Assembly (NCBI GenBank): GCA_037127255.1
Contig: JBANSL010000009.1
Span: 3,344,001 to 3,408,000, forward strand
DNA: 64,000 bases
From: Persicaria tinctoria
Taxonomy: Eukaryota; Streptophyta; Magnoliopsida; Caryophyllales; Polygonaceae
Direction of reading: 5' to 3'
Shown: one piece after another, positions 1 to 11,953 of the stretch
Position numbering within the stretch: the first letter of the stretch is position 1
How the letters are laid out: every line of letters starts with the position of its first letter
The notes under the pieces: generated by a model
The model's database searches: none
Told to the model about the DNA's origin: nothing
What the model saw: only the letters and a program-made list of their open reading frames with translations
Position numbers and translations under genes: made by a program

Positions 1-640
1 ATATTGACGATTTAAATGAATAATTCTTTATATTTCACCGAATAATGTTTAATGGTGTAGTTATACACGCGTGATTGGTTTTTTATGTTCTTTGTCAAAC
101 CGAAAACTCCATGTACTGAGGAATAATGAATCATGTTCACCGAATAATTGACCAAAAATCAACACATACATCTGAATAATTGACGAATAATGAATCAAAT
201 TATGAATCTCAAAAACCCTACACTAAATTCAACATATACATCTGAATAATTCTAATACATCTGAATAATTCTTCGTTTTTTTTCCCAAATAATGCAGGAA
301 TCAGATTGACTAAGCAATAAATTTCAACCTTCCCGATTTGGTGTCGTCCTTAGCGAAAAGCCAAACCGTGCTGAATCCTATGCCGCTTGCATCCCCTTAC
401 AATTGCTACCTCTCGTCATGTAGCCTGTCTTGGATCAACCACCAAAATCAAAATTGAAGACAACTAATTAACCTCAAATCAATTACAGATATTATATCTC
501 TATGTATTGATAGATCTACCCAACATTTTAGTATTCGATCTTTTAGTGTTTCTCCAAAGGATTCATAACAAATTGATTAATTTCACACAAAAAAATTAAG
601 ACCAAGGCCAACAAAGGAAGAGATTAATTCAGTCATACCT
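1..640. other. AT-rich intergenic DNA with recurring GAATAAT
   Basis: I see no gene here. The heptamer GAATAAT recurs about eight times in the first 300 bases, often as CCGAATAAT or CTGAATAATTGAC. This suggests decayed short repeats rather than coding sequence. Confidence 0.5.
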
Positions 641-1050
641 CTTTCTAGTGTCGATGAATCTCATATGTACAGAATGGCGACTCAGACAATTACACAAGGA
701 CAGGGCGGCGCCGCGACATAACGGGAGCCGGACAAGTACAACAGGTTGGAAATTGTGGTTGGGCGGCCTTCATCTTCGCTCAACGGCGCTCGAAATCTGT
801 AGGAGAGGGCGGCGCCGGAAACATCCTCGTCTATCCCGAAATCCGCCCTCAACGACGCCGCTAGCCCGCAGTTGTGATGCGGTGGCTCTGGTGTACGGAA
901 GCATCCCTTCCTTTTCAAGCTCCGCCTCGCCGCTTCGTTGAGAAGCCCTAAGAGAGGAGGAAGACGATCGACTTCGATGAAAAACCCTATGAGAGGAGGG
1001 AGACGATTGGATTAGTAGGTAAATAAATAGGCGGGTGTATCCACGCACAT
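641..1050. other. GC-rich gene-like block, unrecognised
   Basis: This island is clearly richer in GC and CpG than its AT-rich flanks and is open on both strands (for example minus 770-1048 and plus 648-941). The minus frame is rich in Ser and Arg, like the 5' end of a plant gene, but I recognise no domain. It may be a captured first exon or promoter fragment inside a transposon. No function is proposed. Confidence 0.35.
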
Positions 1051-1183
1051 TTGGAATGGAGTATAGTTAATTTAGCCGTGGACCCATTTGAGTTTAATTT
1101 TAAAAAAATAGAAAATATCTTTTAATCTTGTCCATCCATCCCAATCAGATCAACAGTCCGTAATTGTGCACAATTTACCTATT

Positions 1184-1460
<277 letters not shown>

Positions 1461-1570
1461 ATTGTTTGGTGATGGAAAATGGTATATTGAGTATTCCAGT
1501 CCGGATCTTCTACTCACCTCGGTGCTCCCTACGATACAACACAAAATTATTTCGGGTATAAATAAATATT

Positions 1571-1575
<5 letters not shown>

Positions 1576-1641
<66 letters not shown>
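1576..1641. repeat. (TA)n microsatellite
   Basis: Pure TA dinucleotide. It directly abuts the left end of the TIR element at 1643, whose right end also abuts TA repeats. The element therefore probably inserted into a TA tract. Confidence 0.95.
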
Positions 1642-1646
<5 letters not shown>

Positions 1647-2077
1647 TTACTTCAAATGTAAAAACTCCTTAACGTGTAAAATTTGCTTATCGCGTAAAAT
1701 TAGCTAATGGGCCTAATTTAATTACTAATGGGCCTAATTTCATTAGTAGAATGTTTGCCCCCCTTGCCCATGCGTGTGCCCCCCCCCCCCTTCTCGGACC
1801 CGATTTTTTTTTTTTTTTTTTTTTTGCCCAGAATTTTTTTCCCGTGGTAACACTTTCTGTTGTGCAAGTATAACTTGCTTTTGTGCACATATAACATCTT
1901 ATTGTGCAAATATAAGTTTATTTTGTGCAGACAAATAATTCATTATGGGGTAAATAGGTAAATGTGCCTATTTCAATTATAAAAATTTATAATTGAAATA
2001 TGTTTAATTTATGGGTAAATTGGTAAATATGTCTAATTTTATGGGTAAATGCACTTTTTCCCATTTTCGATACCTTT

Positions 2078-2190
2078 TGTGCAACTGTGAAGTGCATTTG
2101 TGAAACTGTGGAGTGCATTTGTGCAACTGTGAAGTGCATTTGTGCAACTGTAAAGTGCATTTGTGCAACTGTAAAGTGCATTTGTGCAAC
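2078..2190. repeat. 21-bp tandem repeat (about 5 copies)
   Basis: The unit TGTGCAACTGTGAAGTGCATT repeats with a 21-bp period and small changes. It continues into looser TTGTGCAAAT repeats up to about 2320. Because 21 is a multiple of three, the minus strand shows a spurious repetitive ORF. Confidence 0.85.
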
Positions 2191-2591
2191 TTTAATTGTG
2201 CAATTGTGCAATTGTGCAAATTTAAAGTAGGATACAATTGTGCAAATTTAAACTACAATTGTGCAAAAGTAAGATACAATTGTGCAGATTAAGAATACAA
2301 TTGTGCAAATGTAAGATCATAATGTGCATTAATAAGTCAAAAGATGTGCTTTTGAAATCGATGTTTTAATTTTGTTTTTGTTTTTTTTACTTTTGAGAGT
2401 TTGGGTTCACCTCTCGGATATTTTTGGTTGATAGATGTAAGTTTGAAATCGATTTTTTTACGTATAAGCTTTTAAAATTAAAGTGCATAAATAAGATTAA
2501 AATGTGCATAATTAAGGTTAAAAAGTGCATAACTTAGATTATAATGTGCATGATTAACAATTTGCGATTGTTGCGCTCTTGTCTATTATGT

Positions 2592-2662
2592 AACCTATGT
2601 GGGATTTGAACCCACATCTTTTGTGCAAACACATATTGCTCTACCAATTGAGCTAATATGCT
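2592..2662 (-). other. tRNA-like pol III unit (tRNA pseudogene or SINE head)
   Basis: Read on the minus strand, 2655-2644 gives an A-box-like TAGCTCAATTGG and 2612-2602 gives GGTTCAAATCC, a B box flanked by a GTGGG/CCCAC T-stem. A D-stem is present. The anticodon arm is not canonical: it reads TGTG, TTTG, CACA with a four-base loop, so this is unlikely to be a functional tRNA. A close relative lies at 50715-50782 and a half copy at 56436-56490, all in repeat DNA of the same style. Confidence 0.6.
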
Positions 2663-2689
2663 AAATTATGATTTTTATGCTAAAATAGA

Positions 2690-3345
2690 AGAACCTAATC
2701 GACCTAAAGCATATTGCAATAAAATTATAAAATTCAATTAGCTCATGATTCACAAACAATTTGACAATGCTATAAACATGAAATTAGCTCCAAATCAACC
2801 CAACAACACAACCATATCATCAATTTCAGTCAATTTGGCTGTTGGCAAAAAAACCCCAAATTCTAAAGCATATCGCAATATAAAATTCCAAACTTCAATT
2901 AGATCATGATCCATAAACAATTTGACAATGCTATGAACATGAAATTAGCTCCAAATCAACCCAACAACACAACCATATCACCAATTTCAGTCAATTTTGC
3001 TTTTGGCAAAAAGCCCCAAATTCTAAAACATATCGCAATATAAAATTCTAAAATTCAATTAGCTCATGATCCATAAACAATTTGACAATGATATGAACAT
3101 GAAATTAGCTCAAAATCAACCCAACAACACAACCATATCATCAATTTCAATCAATTTGGCTTTTGGCAAAAAGCCCCAAATTCTAAAACATATCGCAACC
3201 TAAAATTCTAAAATTCAATTAGCTCATGATCCATAAACAATTTGACAATGATATGAACATGAAATTATCTCCAAATCAACCCAACAACACAACCATATCA
3301 TCAATTTCAATCAATTTGGCATTTGGAAAAAAGCCCCAAATTCGG
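2690..3345. repeat. 160-bp tandem repeat, about 4 copies
   Basis: The marker AAATCAACCCAACAACACAA recurs at about 2792, 2953, 3113 and 3273, a spacing of 160-161 bp. Each unit also contains CATATCGCAA, CATGATCCATAAACAATTTG and CAATTTGGCTTTTGGCAAAA. It is noncoding and lies inside the TIR element. Confidence 0.9.
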
Positions 3346-3534
3346 CTCCTACATCAAACCCTAGATTTTCAATCTCAACCTAAATCATTCAAACAATCTA
3401 AATAATTGTAATAAACAATTTTAGGGTTAGAAATCATACCAAATTCGAGTTGAAACAAAGAGAAAATCGGGTTTTCGAAGGTAAATCGAGCCAAAAACTT
3501 CGAACAGGTCTGTCGGGAGAGATGGGCTCGGTGT

Positions 3535-3855
3535 GAACTTGGCTGGGCTCGAACCATGGGGGTTCAAGGCTCGGGGGGTGCGCCTAAGGGAGGGGGTTCG
3601 AGCTGGTGGGGGCTGGTGGCCGGAGGTGGCTCGTGGGTGGCGTGGGAGGCCGACGAGCGAACATACGACGTGAGCCTTCGGATGGGCAGGGTGGGCGCGT
3701 CTGGGCTCGAACCAAGCCAAGTCAGGGATCGAGGGGTGCGCCCAGGGGTTGGCTCGAGCGCGGCCAGGCGGTGGTGGCCGGAGGTGGCTCGACGTGGGGT
3801 GGGTGCGCGGCAGCGGGAGGCCGAGAGAGAACCGATGTACGTTGTCCAGTGAAGC
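3535..3855. other. GC-rich gene-like block with internal duplication
   Basis: A GC-rich segment in AT-rich DNA. GGCTCGAACCA and GGCCGGAGGTGGCTCG each occur twice, showing an internal duplication. It is open on both strands but no domain is recognisable. It lies just inside the right end of the TIR element and looks like captured host DNA. Confidence 0.4.
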
Positions 3856-3949
3856 GCGTGTTGATTTATTAAAAAATTAGATTTTACACGTTAAGCGGAT
3901 TTTACACGTTAAGGAGTTTTTACATTTTAAAGCTTCCTTATATATATAT

Positions 3950-4125
3950 ATATATTATACCTTTATATTGATATGTTTATAAAAATTTATTACAAAAAAA
4001 TCATGTTTTAAAAATATAGACAATTAAAATATCGATTCTTTTAGAAAATAATTTTTATTATTTTTTAAACCATGATTTTTCATAATAAAATTTTATAAAC
4101 ATATTAATAAAAGGATATAAAATCT
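3950..4125. repeat. Fold-back (palindromic) element
   Basis: The arm at about 3957-4003 (TTTATATTGATATGTTTATA onward) pairs with an inverted copy at about 4070-4116 (CATGATTTTTCATAATAAAA onward). The spacer is about 65 bp. A half copy lies at 1342-1460. Stretch 4126-4490 holds no gene. Confidence 0.65.
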
Positions 4126-4491
4126 AAAAATATATCTTTTAGTTTTTTTCAATATTTATTTATACTCGATATAATTTGGTGTTTCACCGAGGGGAGTACC
4201 GAAGGGTTGCAGTTGCAGGGGATCGTGCCTGTAATTATTCGAATTTCCACCTAATCGTTGTTTAGAGCGCGCATTAAGTTGGTAGGTGAAGATGTACGGT
4301 AGGAGAGCTACCTAAGATGGCCCAACTACCTTTCAGTTACCTAATTCTATCTTCCCTTTCCCTTTACACAATTAATGTCTTTGTAATGTCCCTGCTTAAG
4401 TTGGAGTTTAATGGATCCAAGAGCATAGAATAAGGACATTATTCCGGAAAGATTTCCTATCAAATAACAAAGCGATACAAGAAAAATAATA

Positions 4492-4727
4492 CTCCCTCCG
4501 TTAATTAAAATATGACGTTTTACTATTAATGCACGCATTTTAGGTGTTAAAAACTATATAAAATATTAACTTTTCTAATATTATTTTTTAATAATTTCAT
4601 TCTTAATACAATTAAGTATGAATTTATAAAAACAAATTTATAAAAATATTAGTATTTTATATAGTTTTTATCGTTCTTAAAAAACGTGAATGAATAGTAA
4701 ACGATGTGTTTTGATTAACAGAGAGAG
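4492..4727. mobile_element. Stowaway-like MITE
   Basis: The termini are CTCCCTCCGTTAATTAAAA and, inverted, CTCTCTCTGTTAATCAAAAC. Both are flanked by TA (4490-4491 and 4728-4729). The CTCCCTCCGT start, TA duplication and 236-bp size are the hallmarks of Stowaway (Tc1/Mariner-type) MITEs. No coding capacity. Confidence 0.85.
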
Positions 4728-4756
4728 TATTAAGAACGGTCTGTCTCTTGTGTGCT

Positions 4757-4901
4757 CTAAGGGCATAAGATAATAATACTTTATTGGGAAAGAAAACTAT
4801 AAAAGGAAATGAGTGAACCCATAATCTAATTTAAAAATTGTTAAACCCGATGTATCTAGGGAAAATATTTTCAAATCGGGTTTCTTATCCTATGCCTTTA
4901 A
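4757..4901. mobile_element. MITE with GGCATAGGATAA ends, copy 1
   Basis: It begins AGGGCATAAGATAA and ends TTATCCTATGCCTT, an imperfect inverted pair. The same ends and a shared interior (AATTTAAATTTGG, AATCTTTCCCGATT) occur at 5246-5346 and 62331-62470, so this is a dispersed family. Class unassigned. Confidence 0.6.
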
Positions 4902-5245
4902 GAGCATGTGCATTGGAGAGCATCTAGGCCCTTACAATTGCCAACTAAGCAAAAAATATAAAAGGAAAATCAAAAGCGCTAAGAGCCCCATCCCGGAGGC
5001 CCTTATACAAGAGCCCAAAAAGTGAAGCCCTTAGCACGTACAACGACAATACATGTGAATTAACCCTATAAAAAATGATTTTTAGACATTTTCTATAATT
5101 ATAAAATAAAATAAAAATTATATTCAAGTGTGAATTAATTTTATCTACCCATAGACATCCATTTTGCATATGTTATTTTTTAAAAAGGTAAATAGTAAAA
5201 TGTAACTTAAGGGCCCGAGTCCCGGGTCCTCTACTGTGCATGCTC
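4902..5245. mobile_element. Tourist-like MITE
   Basis: The ends are inverted: GAGCATGTGCATTGGAGAG at the left and a match to GAGCATGCACAGTAGAGGA at the right. A perfect TAA lies on both sides (4899-4901 and 5246-5248). A three-base TWA duplication and a 344-bp size fit a PIF/Harbinger-derived Tourist MITE. It sits exactly between two copies of the GGCATAGGATAA MITE family. Confidence 0.75.
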
Positions 5246-5346
5246 TAAGGCATTAGGCATATGATAGAAAAATCGTATTACAAAAAACTAAAATAATTTA
5301 AATTTGGTAAATCTTTCCCGATTGAGGTTGTTATCCTATGCCTTAG
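5246..5346. mobile_element. MITE with GGCATAGGATAA ends, copy 2
   Basis: It begins AAGGCATTAGGCATATGATA and ends TTATCCTATGCCTT. The interior TTTAAATTTGGTAAATCTTT matches the copy at 62331-62470 closely. No coding capacity. Confidence 0.6.
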
Positions 5347-5559
5347 AAAATTTATTTATTCAGTTAGCGTGTTTTATTTGTTACAAACTACTCCCTCAAT
5401 CTTTTAATTAAACCGATTTGATCCTTTGCAAGATCAAAATATCGTTTAAAACACAGAGAATTCAATAAACATTTTTATTTATAGAACTAGCACACTGACA
5501 TCGGCTTATCAAGTCAACAGAGAACTGGTACCAATGATGGAACCATATATAACTTCATT

Positions 5560-6930
5560 AGAGGGGCACAATTTTGTATTATGCAATCACCCCATTTGTG
5601 GATTTTTTTTTATAAGGTAATAATTCGATGGCCAGACAGACCTAACTCATCGAGAGGCCGACAGAGTCGGCAGATGGCGAATTGTCAAACATACAATCAT
5701 AATAATAAAAAAGTGCAACACAAAGATGGCAAGCAAACAGTCACTAAAAGAACAAACAAGCTTAATCCATAGAAGATGAGGAAAACGAAAATAGAACAGA
5801 GTCAAGCGTTATCAAGAGATAACATCGTACCGCTGGCCAGCGGTACGTCAGGCGTCCCCTTGTGGGCGATGAAGACGAGCCTCCATTGAAATTTCCGTGA
5901 TATGGAGTCGCCATGATGCACACCGCCACGACCCCAGCCAGACCCGACACCGGACGCAAGAGCCCCAACTCAGATAAGAATCGTCAAGAACAACCAGAAC
6001 AACTACTGTGAACCACCCTCGAAGAGAGTGCACCTGCAAGCCCTTTCGGGAATTTGTCAAGAATCTTTCGGGATTTAAACTACCCTTTCGGGTGGGTTTA
6101 CACGTTACATATTGAACTGTAAGTAAATATTTATAAACCCATTATACACACATACTTTTTTTTGGGGGGGAAACCTTCGAGTTGCCCCGGGCCCAAGGAA
6201 AAACCTTGGGCCCAAAGCACATCCAAACAGGCCCGCCATGGCCATGGAAGGAGGGAACATTGGATGTTATGGCGAGGAAGAATAGCGACAAAGGCAAGGC
6301 GCATCGACCCCACTAAGGCCAGCGATCGGAAGCCACCGAGGTACTGAACCCCTTCCCAATTCCACGAGTCGAGTAACGAAACTCCCACCACGGCCACCCA
6401 AAACAGAACACCCCAAAGGAGGATGAAACGGGGAGGGCAGAGAGGGAGAGGACCAAGGGCGGCGGTGGAACAACCATTAGCCGCTGGACAAGCAGGAGGA
6501 CGACGACCGAATTCCGATCAGAAATCGGCCACCACACACAGGAAAGGTGGGAGGAAGACGATCGGACTGGAGTCGGTTGATTAGAGGGGAGATTTGTCCA
6601 AAATTTGTTAGAAAAGGAGCAAAATCTTTAAGTTCCCAAAGGATTGGTGCACAAGAGAGAACCAGGAGCGGTAGGGCACCATATGTGGGTGGGCTACGAG
6701 CGGCGGCAAGGGCTATCGGAGGAAAACCCCCATCGGAAACCGAAATCCGACCCGAGGGCTATCGGAGGAAAACCGTAAAGGAGTAGAGAACAATTTGACG
6801 AAGAATGGAACCAAAATTAGTGGTTTGAGGAAGAAAATTTGGCCAAAATTGGATGAATTCGGAGGACAAAACTCCTTCGTTTCACCGGAGTTGTTTGCCA
6901 AGGAAAGAGAAACTCTCATTTTCGATCGAT
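5560..6930. other. Moderately GC-rich gene-like debris
   Basis: Several short frames are open on both strands, with no recognised domain. Features seen: repeated TTTCGGG (about 6040-6090), an inverted CCTTGGGCCCAAGG-type palindrome near 6190-6215, and GGGCTATCGGAGGAAAACC occurring twice near 6710 and 6756. This looks like fragments of captured genes or a decayed LINE 5' region. I cannot assign it. Confidence 0.3.
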
Positions 6931-7740
6931 ATTGACACTATGGATTTTTTTTTATGTTAATGTATCAAAACAATGAAGTTTAATTTAAGTTTAGAACAAC
7001 AGTGTTTTAGTTCAAAATGGCGTACAATGTATAAGTTCAGAACGATGGCGTTTTAGTTCAAAACAACGTAGTTTGTTGTTGTATATTTTATCTCTTTAAA
7101 CGAACAAAATGATGTCGTTTAAAACTATAAGGTATTGTGTTGGCTAGAAAGGCAACATTTAAAACATAATGATCATATACAATTAACTTGTTATTCTCTT
7201 TCCATATATGTAACAAGATATAAAAACTTTAAACATGCATAATTTTTTACCTAATTGTCGAATTGAGTAATATAACATCTTTTTTCAAAGCTTTCGAGCA
7301 AAAAATATAGCATCAAGTTATCAAGTTAATTAAAATACAAAAGTATTGTGATTTATTAAATACATTTAAATTGATGAATTTATGTTCAATTTTCAAACAT
7401 TCATAACTTTTTACTCAATTATCAAACTTAGGCTTATAATATATAAAATAAAGCTATCAAAAAATAGGAAAAAATATATTTGATTTGTATGATAAACGGA
7501 AGATAACGTTCCCGGGTCCCTCTGCCTCTAGTTAGCACTAGGCAAAAATGTTTACTAGTTTGGGAAGTTGGTGTTAATAGACCGATGCTAGGCAAAAATG
7601 TCCACCGACTTCAGAAATCGGTGTCTTGGTCATGCCCTTAGTACATATAATGGCATAAGTTAAACCTCCACAACATTATCCATAGTAACTCCGGAGTTGC
7701 GACGTTTTTTCGGCTCTGGGCCCTTGCTATTTAATTACGT
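6931..7740. other. AT-rich intergenic, nothing recognised
   Basis: No gene is seen. TAGGCAAAAATGT is duplicated near 7531 and 7588. Confidence 0.5.
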
Positions 7741-7748
7741 CATTAAAT

Positions 7749-8066
7749 ATGAGGGATTTTCTCTATGGAAAGGTATTCAAAAAGTCGCAGAGGGTGAACA
7801 TCCGACACCTAGTCATCAAAGACGATTATCTTAATATTATCAATAGTTCGCGCAATGATAGATCTTGCTCTAGGGAGATTGAAATAATACTTTTTGACTC
7901 CCTCCTAACTATTCAAAAATTGGATGTTGTTCATGTTAACCACATTTATAGAGACAGAAATCGCACTCTTGATCATCTATCCCAAATGGGTTCTGAATTT
8001 TCAAGTGCTCTTCCACCAATGGATGCGACGCTCTATCGCCTCATCCTTCGGGATGCCCTTGGTTAG
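7749..8066 (+). pseudogene. RNase H-like (RVT_3 type) fragment
   Basis: The 105-residue frame contains an isolated C-terminal half of an RNase H fold. A DDYLNIINSSRND strand is followed by SCSREIEIILFDSL, then VHVNHIYRDRNRTLDHLSQM. That order (strand-helix, REIE helix, then the H-I-x-R-x-x-N motif followed by a helix) is the usual plant RVT_3 RNase H-like pattern, where the last helix normally has A-D-x-L-A. Here it reads L-D-H-L-S, so a key position is altered. The catalytic N-terminal part is absent. It is most likely debris from a LINE or a domesticated RNase H-like gene. Confidence 0.55.
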
Positions 8067-10049
8067 ATTGTTCATCAATCTACCAAACCATTTCTTGTTA
8101 AAAAAATGGGGGTTTTTTTTTCATCACCATGACAATTTTTTAAATTATATATAGCTGAAAAAAGCTAATATAGGTCATATAAAAAAACTGGCTGAAAAAA
8201 AGATTATATTCACATATATATGTATATTATTATTATTAATATTATTATTATTATTATTATTATTATTTTGATAAATTCAGAACTTCTTTCCAATCGAATC
8301 ATTCGACAACTACATAGCAAAATGCAAATGAAACCAATGCATGGATCGAATATGAAAATTGAAGATACTATGAGAGGATTGTGTCATTCCACTTTTACCC
8401 GCACAAGCACAAACAAAAAGTTCATAGGCTTATGATGTCTAGTGTCTCGGTCGTTGTTGGCGTGCAGTTTGAGTCATATCTGGTTGGAATCATGGCTATA
8501 CTTTCATGACAATGTACCCTTAATCCAAGAGGTGCTTCCTTGGAGTTCTGTCTCTTCACATAACCAGGAGTACATGTCCTACTGTACCAGCCTTCCGGCG
8601 GTGTTACACTAATTATAGTGCTTAGTTTGTCTTCCACCAGTGTCTTAGGCAAAGATGTGTGCATTTGGGTCTGCATGGTTTCCTCGTTGGCTTGCTCCTT
8701 CAACCCATGTTCAATCGTGTTTGCTTTTCTGGTTTGGTTGTTGTGGTTGGTTGTCTGGTTTCATGACGATGTGTCCGTCAGCTGGTTTGTTCGGCCTCTC
8801 AAAGTACTAAGTTGTCTAGTATTTCGAATATTTTCCTTAATGTAATAAAAAGCTCATAGACCAATTAATCTCAACTCCTTTTCGATCAAATTACCACTTA
8901 CCTTGATCACTCGCATCTTCTTCTCTAGGAGTTTGAAAATGGAAATACAAAAATTCAAGAATCATATGTGTCAAAACTCTCATCAGTTGCCAACTAATGT
9001 ACCTATTTATTTTATATATAAAGAAAGAATTTGGGAGGTAGGTCAGATTATACTAGCTCGTCTAATAAGGGCATTTAACCGAATGAGGTTCCAAAGGTTG
9101 GGATTAGAGAGGAGTGCTTCACAAGGGATCGAGTGAGTGAAGGATGCAATCTTGTTAGCCACCGTGTTGATCTAGTGAAAAAGATGTGCAGTTTTCACTT
9201 CCTAAAATTTCTAGAGAAGGCACAGACAGTTGAAAATGATAGCTCGATCAATCTGCTTATTAAGGTGCATTCTAGATGATATGAATATCGTTGATGACCG
9301 CTAAGTAAAATCTCTCAATGAAGATCTTTGAAATTGCAAATGCATAGAGCACTCTCTTTACTAACCACATGAGATCGAGCCCTAATTTACTGCTAGTCAG
9401 CGGTATCGTGGTTATGTTTGGCTTGGTCCTTGTCTGTTTTCAACTAGTTGGTTTTCGTTTAGCCTTAATTGGTTCCACTTGTAGACTTTGTAGTGTTGCG
9501 GATTTAGCCTACTCAATACACTTTTTTCTATTTGTTTCGTGTGTGACAACTTTTTTTATTTGTGACGGTATTTCTGTCTGTTGATTTTACCGATCTCTCG
9601 AGAATCAGTTATGTCTGATGTCGAGTTTGTACTTTATAAAAAAGAGAAGAAGAAGAAGAAGAAGAAGAGAAGACCCGGTTTTAGTTAATGAAGGTGAATG
9701 ACTTTTATTTTGTCATATCAAAATAAATGACATTACACCCATATTATAAATCTCCAGCTGAACTAAAATCACTAACAAATTGTAGGTAGATTTAATTTCA
9801 TAAGCATATGGTCTCTTGAGATATAATAAAAACCATATATATTCTTCTAGCAAAATCTCAGCTGAGTTGTAATGTTATTTTGAGTTCTTATTGTGAGTTC
9901 CAGAACATCATCATGTTTGATGATCATGGATGTCGGTAGAATATCCAACTTTTTGCCTACTATAAAAAAAGCCATATATATCCAAATAGCTTTATGTAAA
10001 GATTAAATAAACTTCATCATATCATGACACGGATGATTCAATAACTTTT
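8067..10049. other. Noncoding, with short microsatellites
   Basis: No reliable gene. (TTA)n lies at about 8225-8270 and (GAA)n at about 9640-9670. The stretch at 9370-9640 (T/G-rich, ending TTTGTACTTTATAAAAAAG) resembles a LINE 3' end but has no coding support. Confidence 0.4.
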
Positions 10050-10331
10050 GATCTTCAACTCCGCTTTGAGAAAATTCACATTGAAGGAGATTCATTGATT
10101 ATCATAAATTACTTCAACAAAAATACTTCATGTCCGTGGGAAATTGAATTGATATTGTCTGATGTAAAAACTCTACTATCGACTTTGAAAGAAGTTTCTT
10201 TCTTTCCTGTACCCCGTTTGGGCAATAAAGTTGCAGATAAGGTTGCACATCTTTACCACTCTGCTAGGGGAGTCGATATTCACACCGATTTAGTAGATAA
10301 GGTTGCACACCTTTGCCACTCTGCAAAGTAG
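10050..10331 (+). pseudogene. Second RNase H-like fragment
   Basis: Starting in frame near 10063 the translation reads FEKIHIEGDSLIIINYFN, then WEIELILSDVKTLL, then EVSFFPVPRLGNKVADKVAHL. This is the same strand, helix and V-P-R-x-x-N-x-x-A-D order as plant RVT_3 RNase H-like domains, and unlike the first fragment it keeps the A-D pair. There is no ATG at a sensible place and no N-terminal catalytic part. The VDKVAHL segment is duplicated near the end. It is a gene or LINE fragment. Confidence 0.55.
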
Positions 10332-11145
10332 AGCTTGCTCGTTCGAATTCTTTCCTAATAAAAAACAAACTTTTAATCCTCATCTAAAAAAAATAAAAAA
10401 TAAATAAATTTAGATCCTTATAATATACCTTTTTGATGGAGGGTCGTACTTGTACAAAATATAAAATCAAACTTGGAAAGAGAAATTGATAACGTTTGCA
10501 AAAACAGAAGGTTGAATTGCAAAGAGGAGAGGGTGATCTTATCCCGTATAGTATGTATGTATGGTGACATCAAACTCCATCTCTGAACTCGATTGATCTC
10601 CCTTATTGGGAGAATCTGAAAGTGACCTACTTTGATTAAATTCAACCCATCTAAGATTAAAGATTGCGCCTTTTTTTCCCACTCCAAGCAGCCCTCGTGT
10701 AGGCAAGGTACTACTACTAGTCTACAGACTACTACTACTAATTAATTAGTAAGTCCGTTGGGACTCGGGATCGGGGTACACGTGTCCGCTAATAGGATAA
10801 TACATAAGTCGAATGGGGTTCCATCCTAAAACCAAATGACTGTAGAAAGATCGAGTAACCCACCAACTTATATACTAACACTTGTTTGTTCAAACTATCG
10901 ATGTGGGACTTTTTTGATCTCATTCCCATCTTTCATTCTCTCAGCAAGATTGTATGATGCCACAGTTCATATAATCAGATGAATTGAAGTATCTTTTACC
11001 ATATAATAAATTAAATTCAAAGTATCCTTTTACCATATAACAAAATGTGCGCGTTTTACCTACACTTTCTTAAACTCCGCTAAAAAAGACACCTTTATCT
11101 AACATAATATTACTCAAAATCTTTCTTTCTTAAATCTATATCTAA
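10332..11145. other. Intergenic, nothing recognised
   Basis: No coding region or repeat I can support. Confidence 0.45.
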
Positions 11146-11953
11146 TCTATATACATATACTAAAACCGATGCATTGGTGCCTGCGTGGCGGCACGTGAAT
11201 GAATCTGCCTACGTGGCGGTACGAGAGTGCATCTCGCAAAGCTTTCTCCCGTCAAAAAGGAAATCTAATAAAAATAATTATTTTATTTTACCATTAACAC
11301 ATATAATTGGATAGATGAAATATCTTATAAAAGAGTAAATATTATATAAGGAAAAAACTATATCAATATAATTAAGCGTAGTAGTAGTAGTAATAAAAAT
11401 GATTAATAAAACTAATTTTTATAGTCATACTTACCAAAAATGTTAATAGATAAATATTTAATATTTGATGGGTGCTATTTTATTTATATTTAGATTATTT
11501 TTGGTGGAAAGAATTATTTATATCAAAATCAATCATTTAATAATTGTTATTTTATATCTATCTATATTATTTTTTGAGGCCAAAATAATTAATTAAAATA
11601 TTATATAGCCATATATGTAGCCACAATCCATCATTACATAGATATTTTAGTAAACTAATGTAATAACTATATACTACATATTTAATAAAAAAATATTAAA
11701 ATATTTTTAAAAATCAACTATCTAATTAAATTACATGAGATTTAATTAACCATAGATTAGAAAAAAAACTTTTACGTAATACCTTATAAATGTGAATTTT
11801 ATTTATATTTTGATAGAATCTAATTAAAAGATATTTAGATTATATATAACATGTCGAACTAATTTTACTTATATTTATATTATTTTTTGAAGGAAAAAAT
11901 AATTTATATTTAGATTTACGCATTCCCCGTACACGGGACGGGGTCTACACTAG
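11146..11953 (+). mobile_element. Helitron A (non-autonomous)
   Basis: It starts with TCTATATACATATACTAAAA and ends with CTAG at 11950-11953, followed by T. About 10 bp before the end lies a GC-rich stem-loop (CCCGTACACGGG, 11927-11938). A 5' TC, a 3' CTRR and a subterminal hairpin are the plant Helitron signature. Its first ~600 bp match the start of the copy at 14090, including CTCGCAAAGCTTTCTCCCGT. No Rep/helicase gene. Confidence 0.65.

Larger units (their letters stand above)
1643..3937. mobile_element. TIR DNA element, non-autonomous, satellite-bearing
   Basis: Both ends carry an inverted repeat. The sequence ATGTAAAAACTCCTTAACG at 1656-1674 is matched by its reverse complement at 3907-3925, and similarity continues inward (GTAAAAT, CGCTTA, GTAAAAT) for about 50 bp. 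Termini start GG. Both flanks are TA repeats, so a target duplication cannot be read. The interior has no transposase. It holds a C-run and T-run near 1770-1825, 21-bp repeats, a tRNA-like unit, four 160-bp repeats and a GC-rich block. Long TIRs and captured GC-rich DNA fit a Mutator-like non-autonomous element, but the class is inference. Confidence 0.6.

Noticed and set aside
5385..5480. A second Stowaway MITE (ACTCCCTCAATC start)
   Set aside because: I could not find a matching inverted end or TA duplication.
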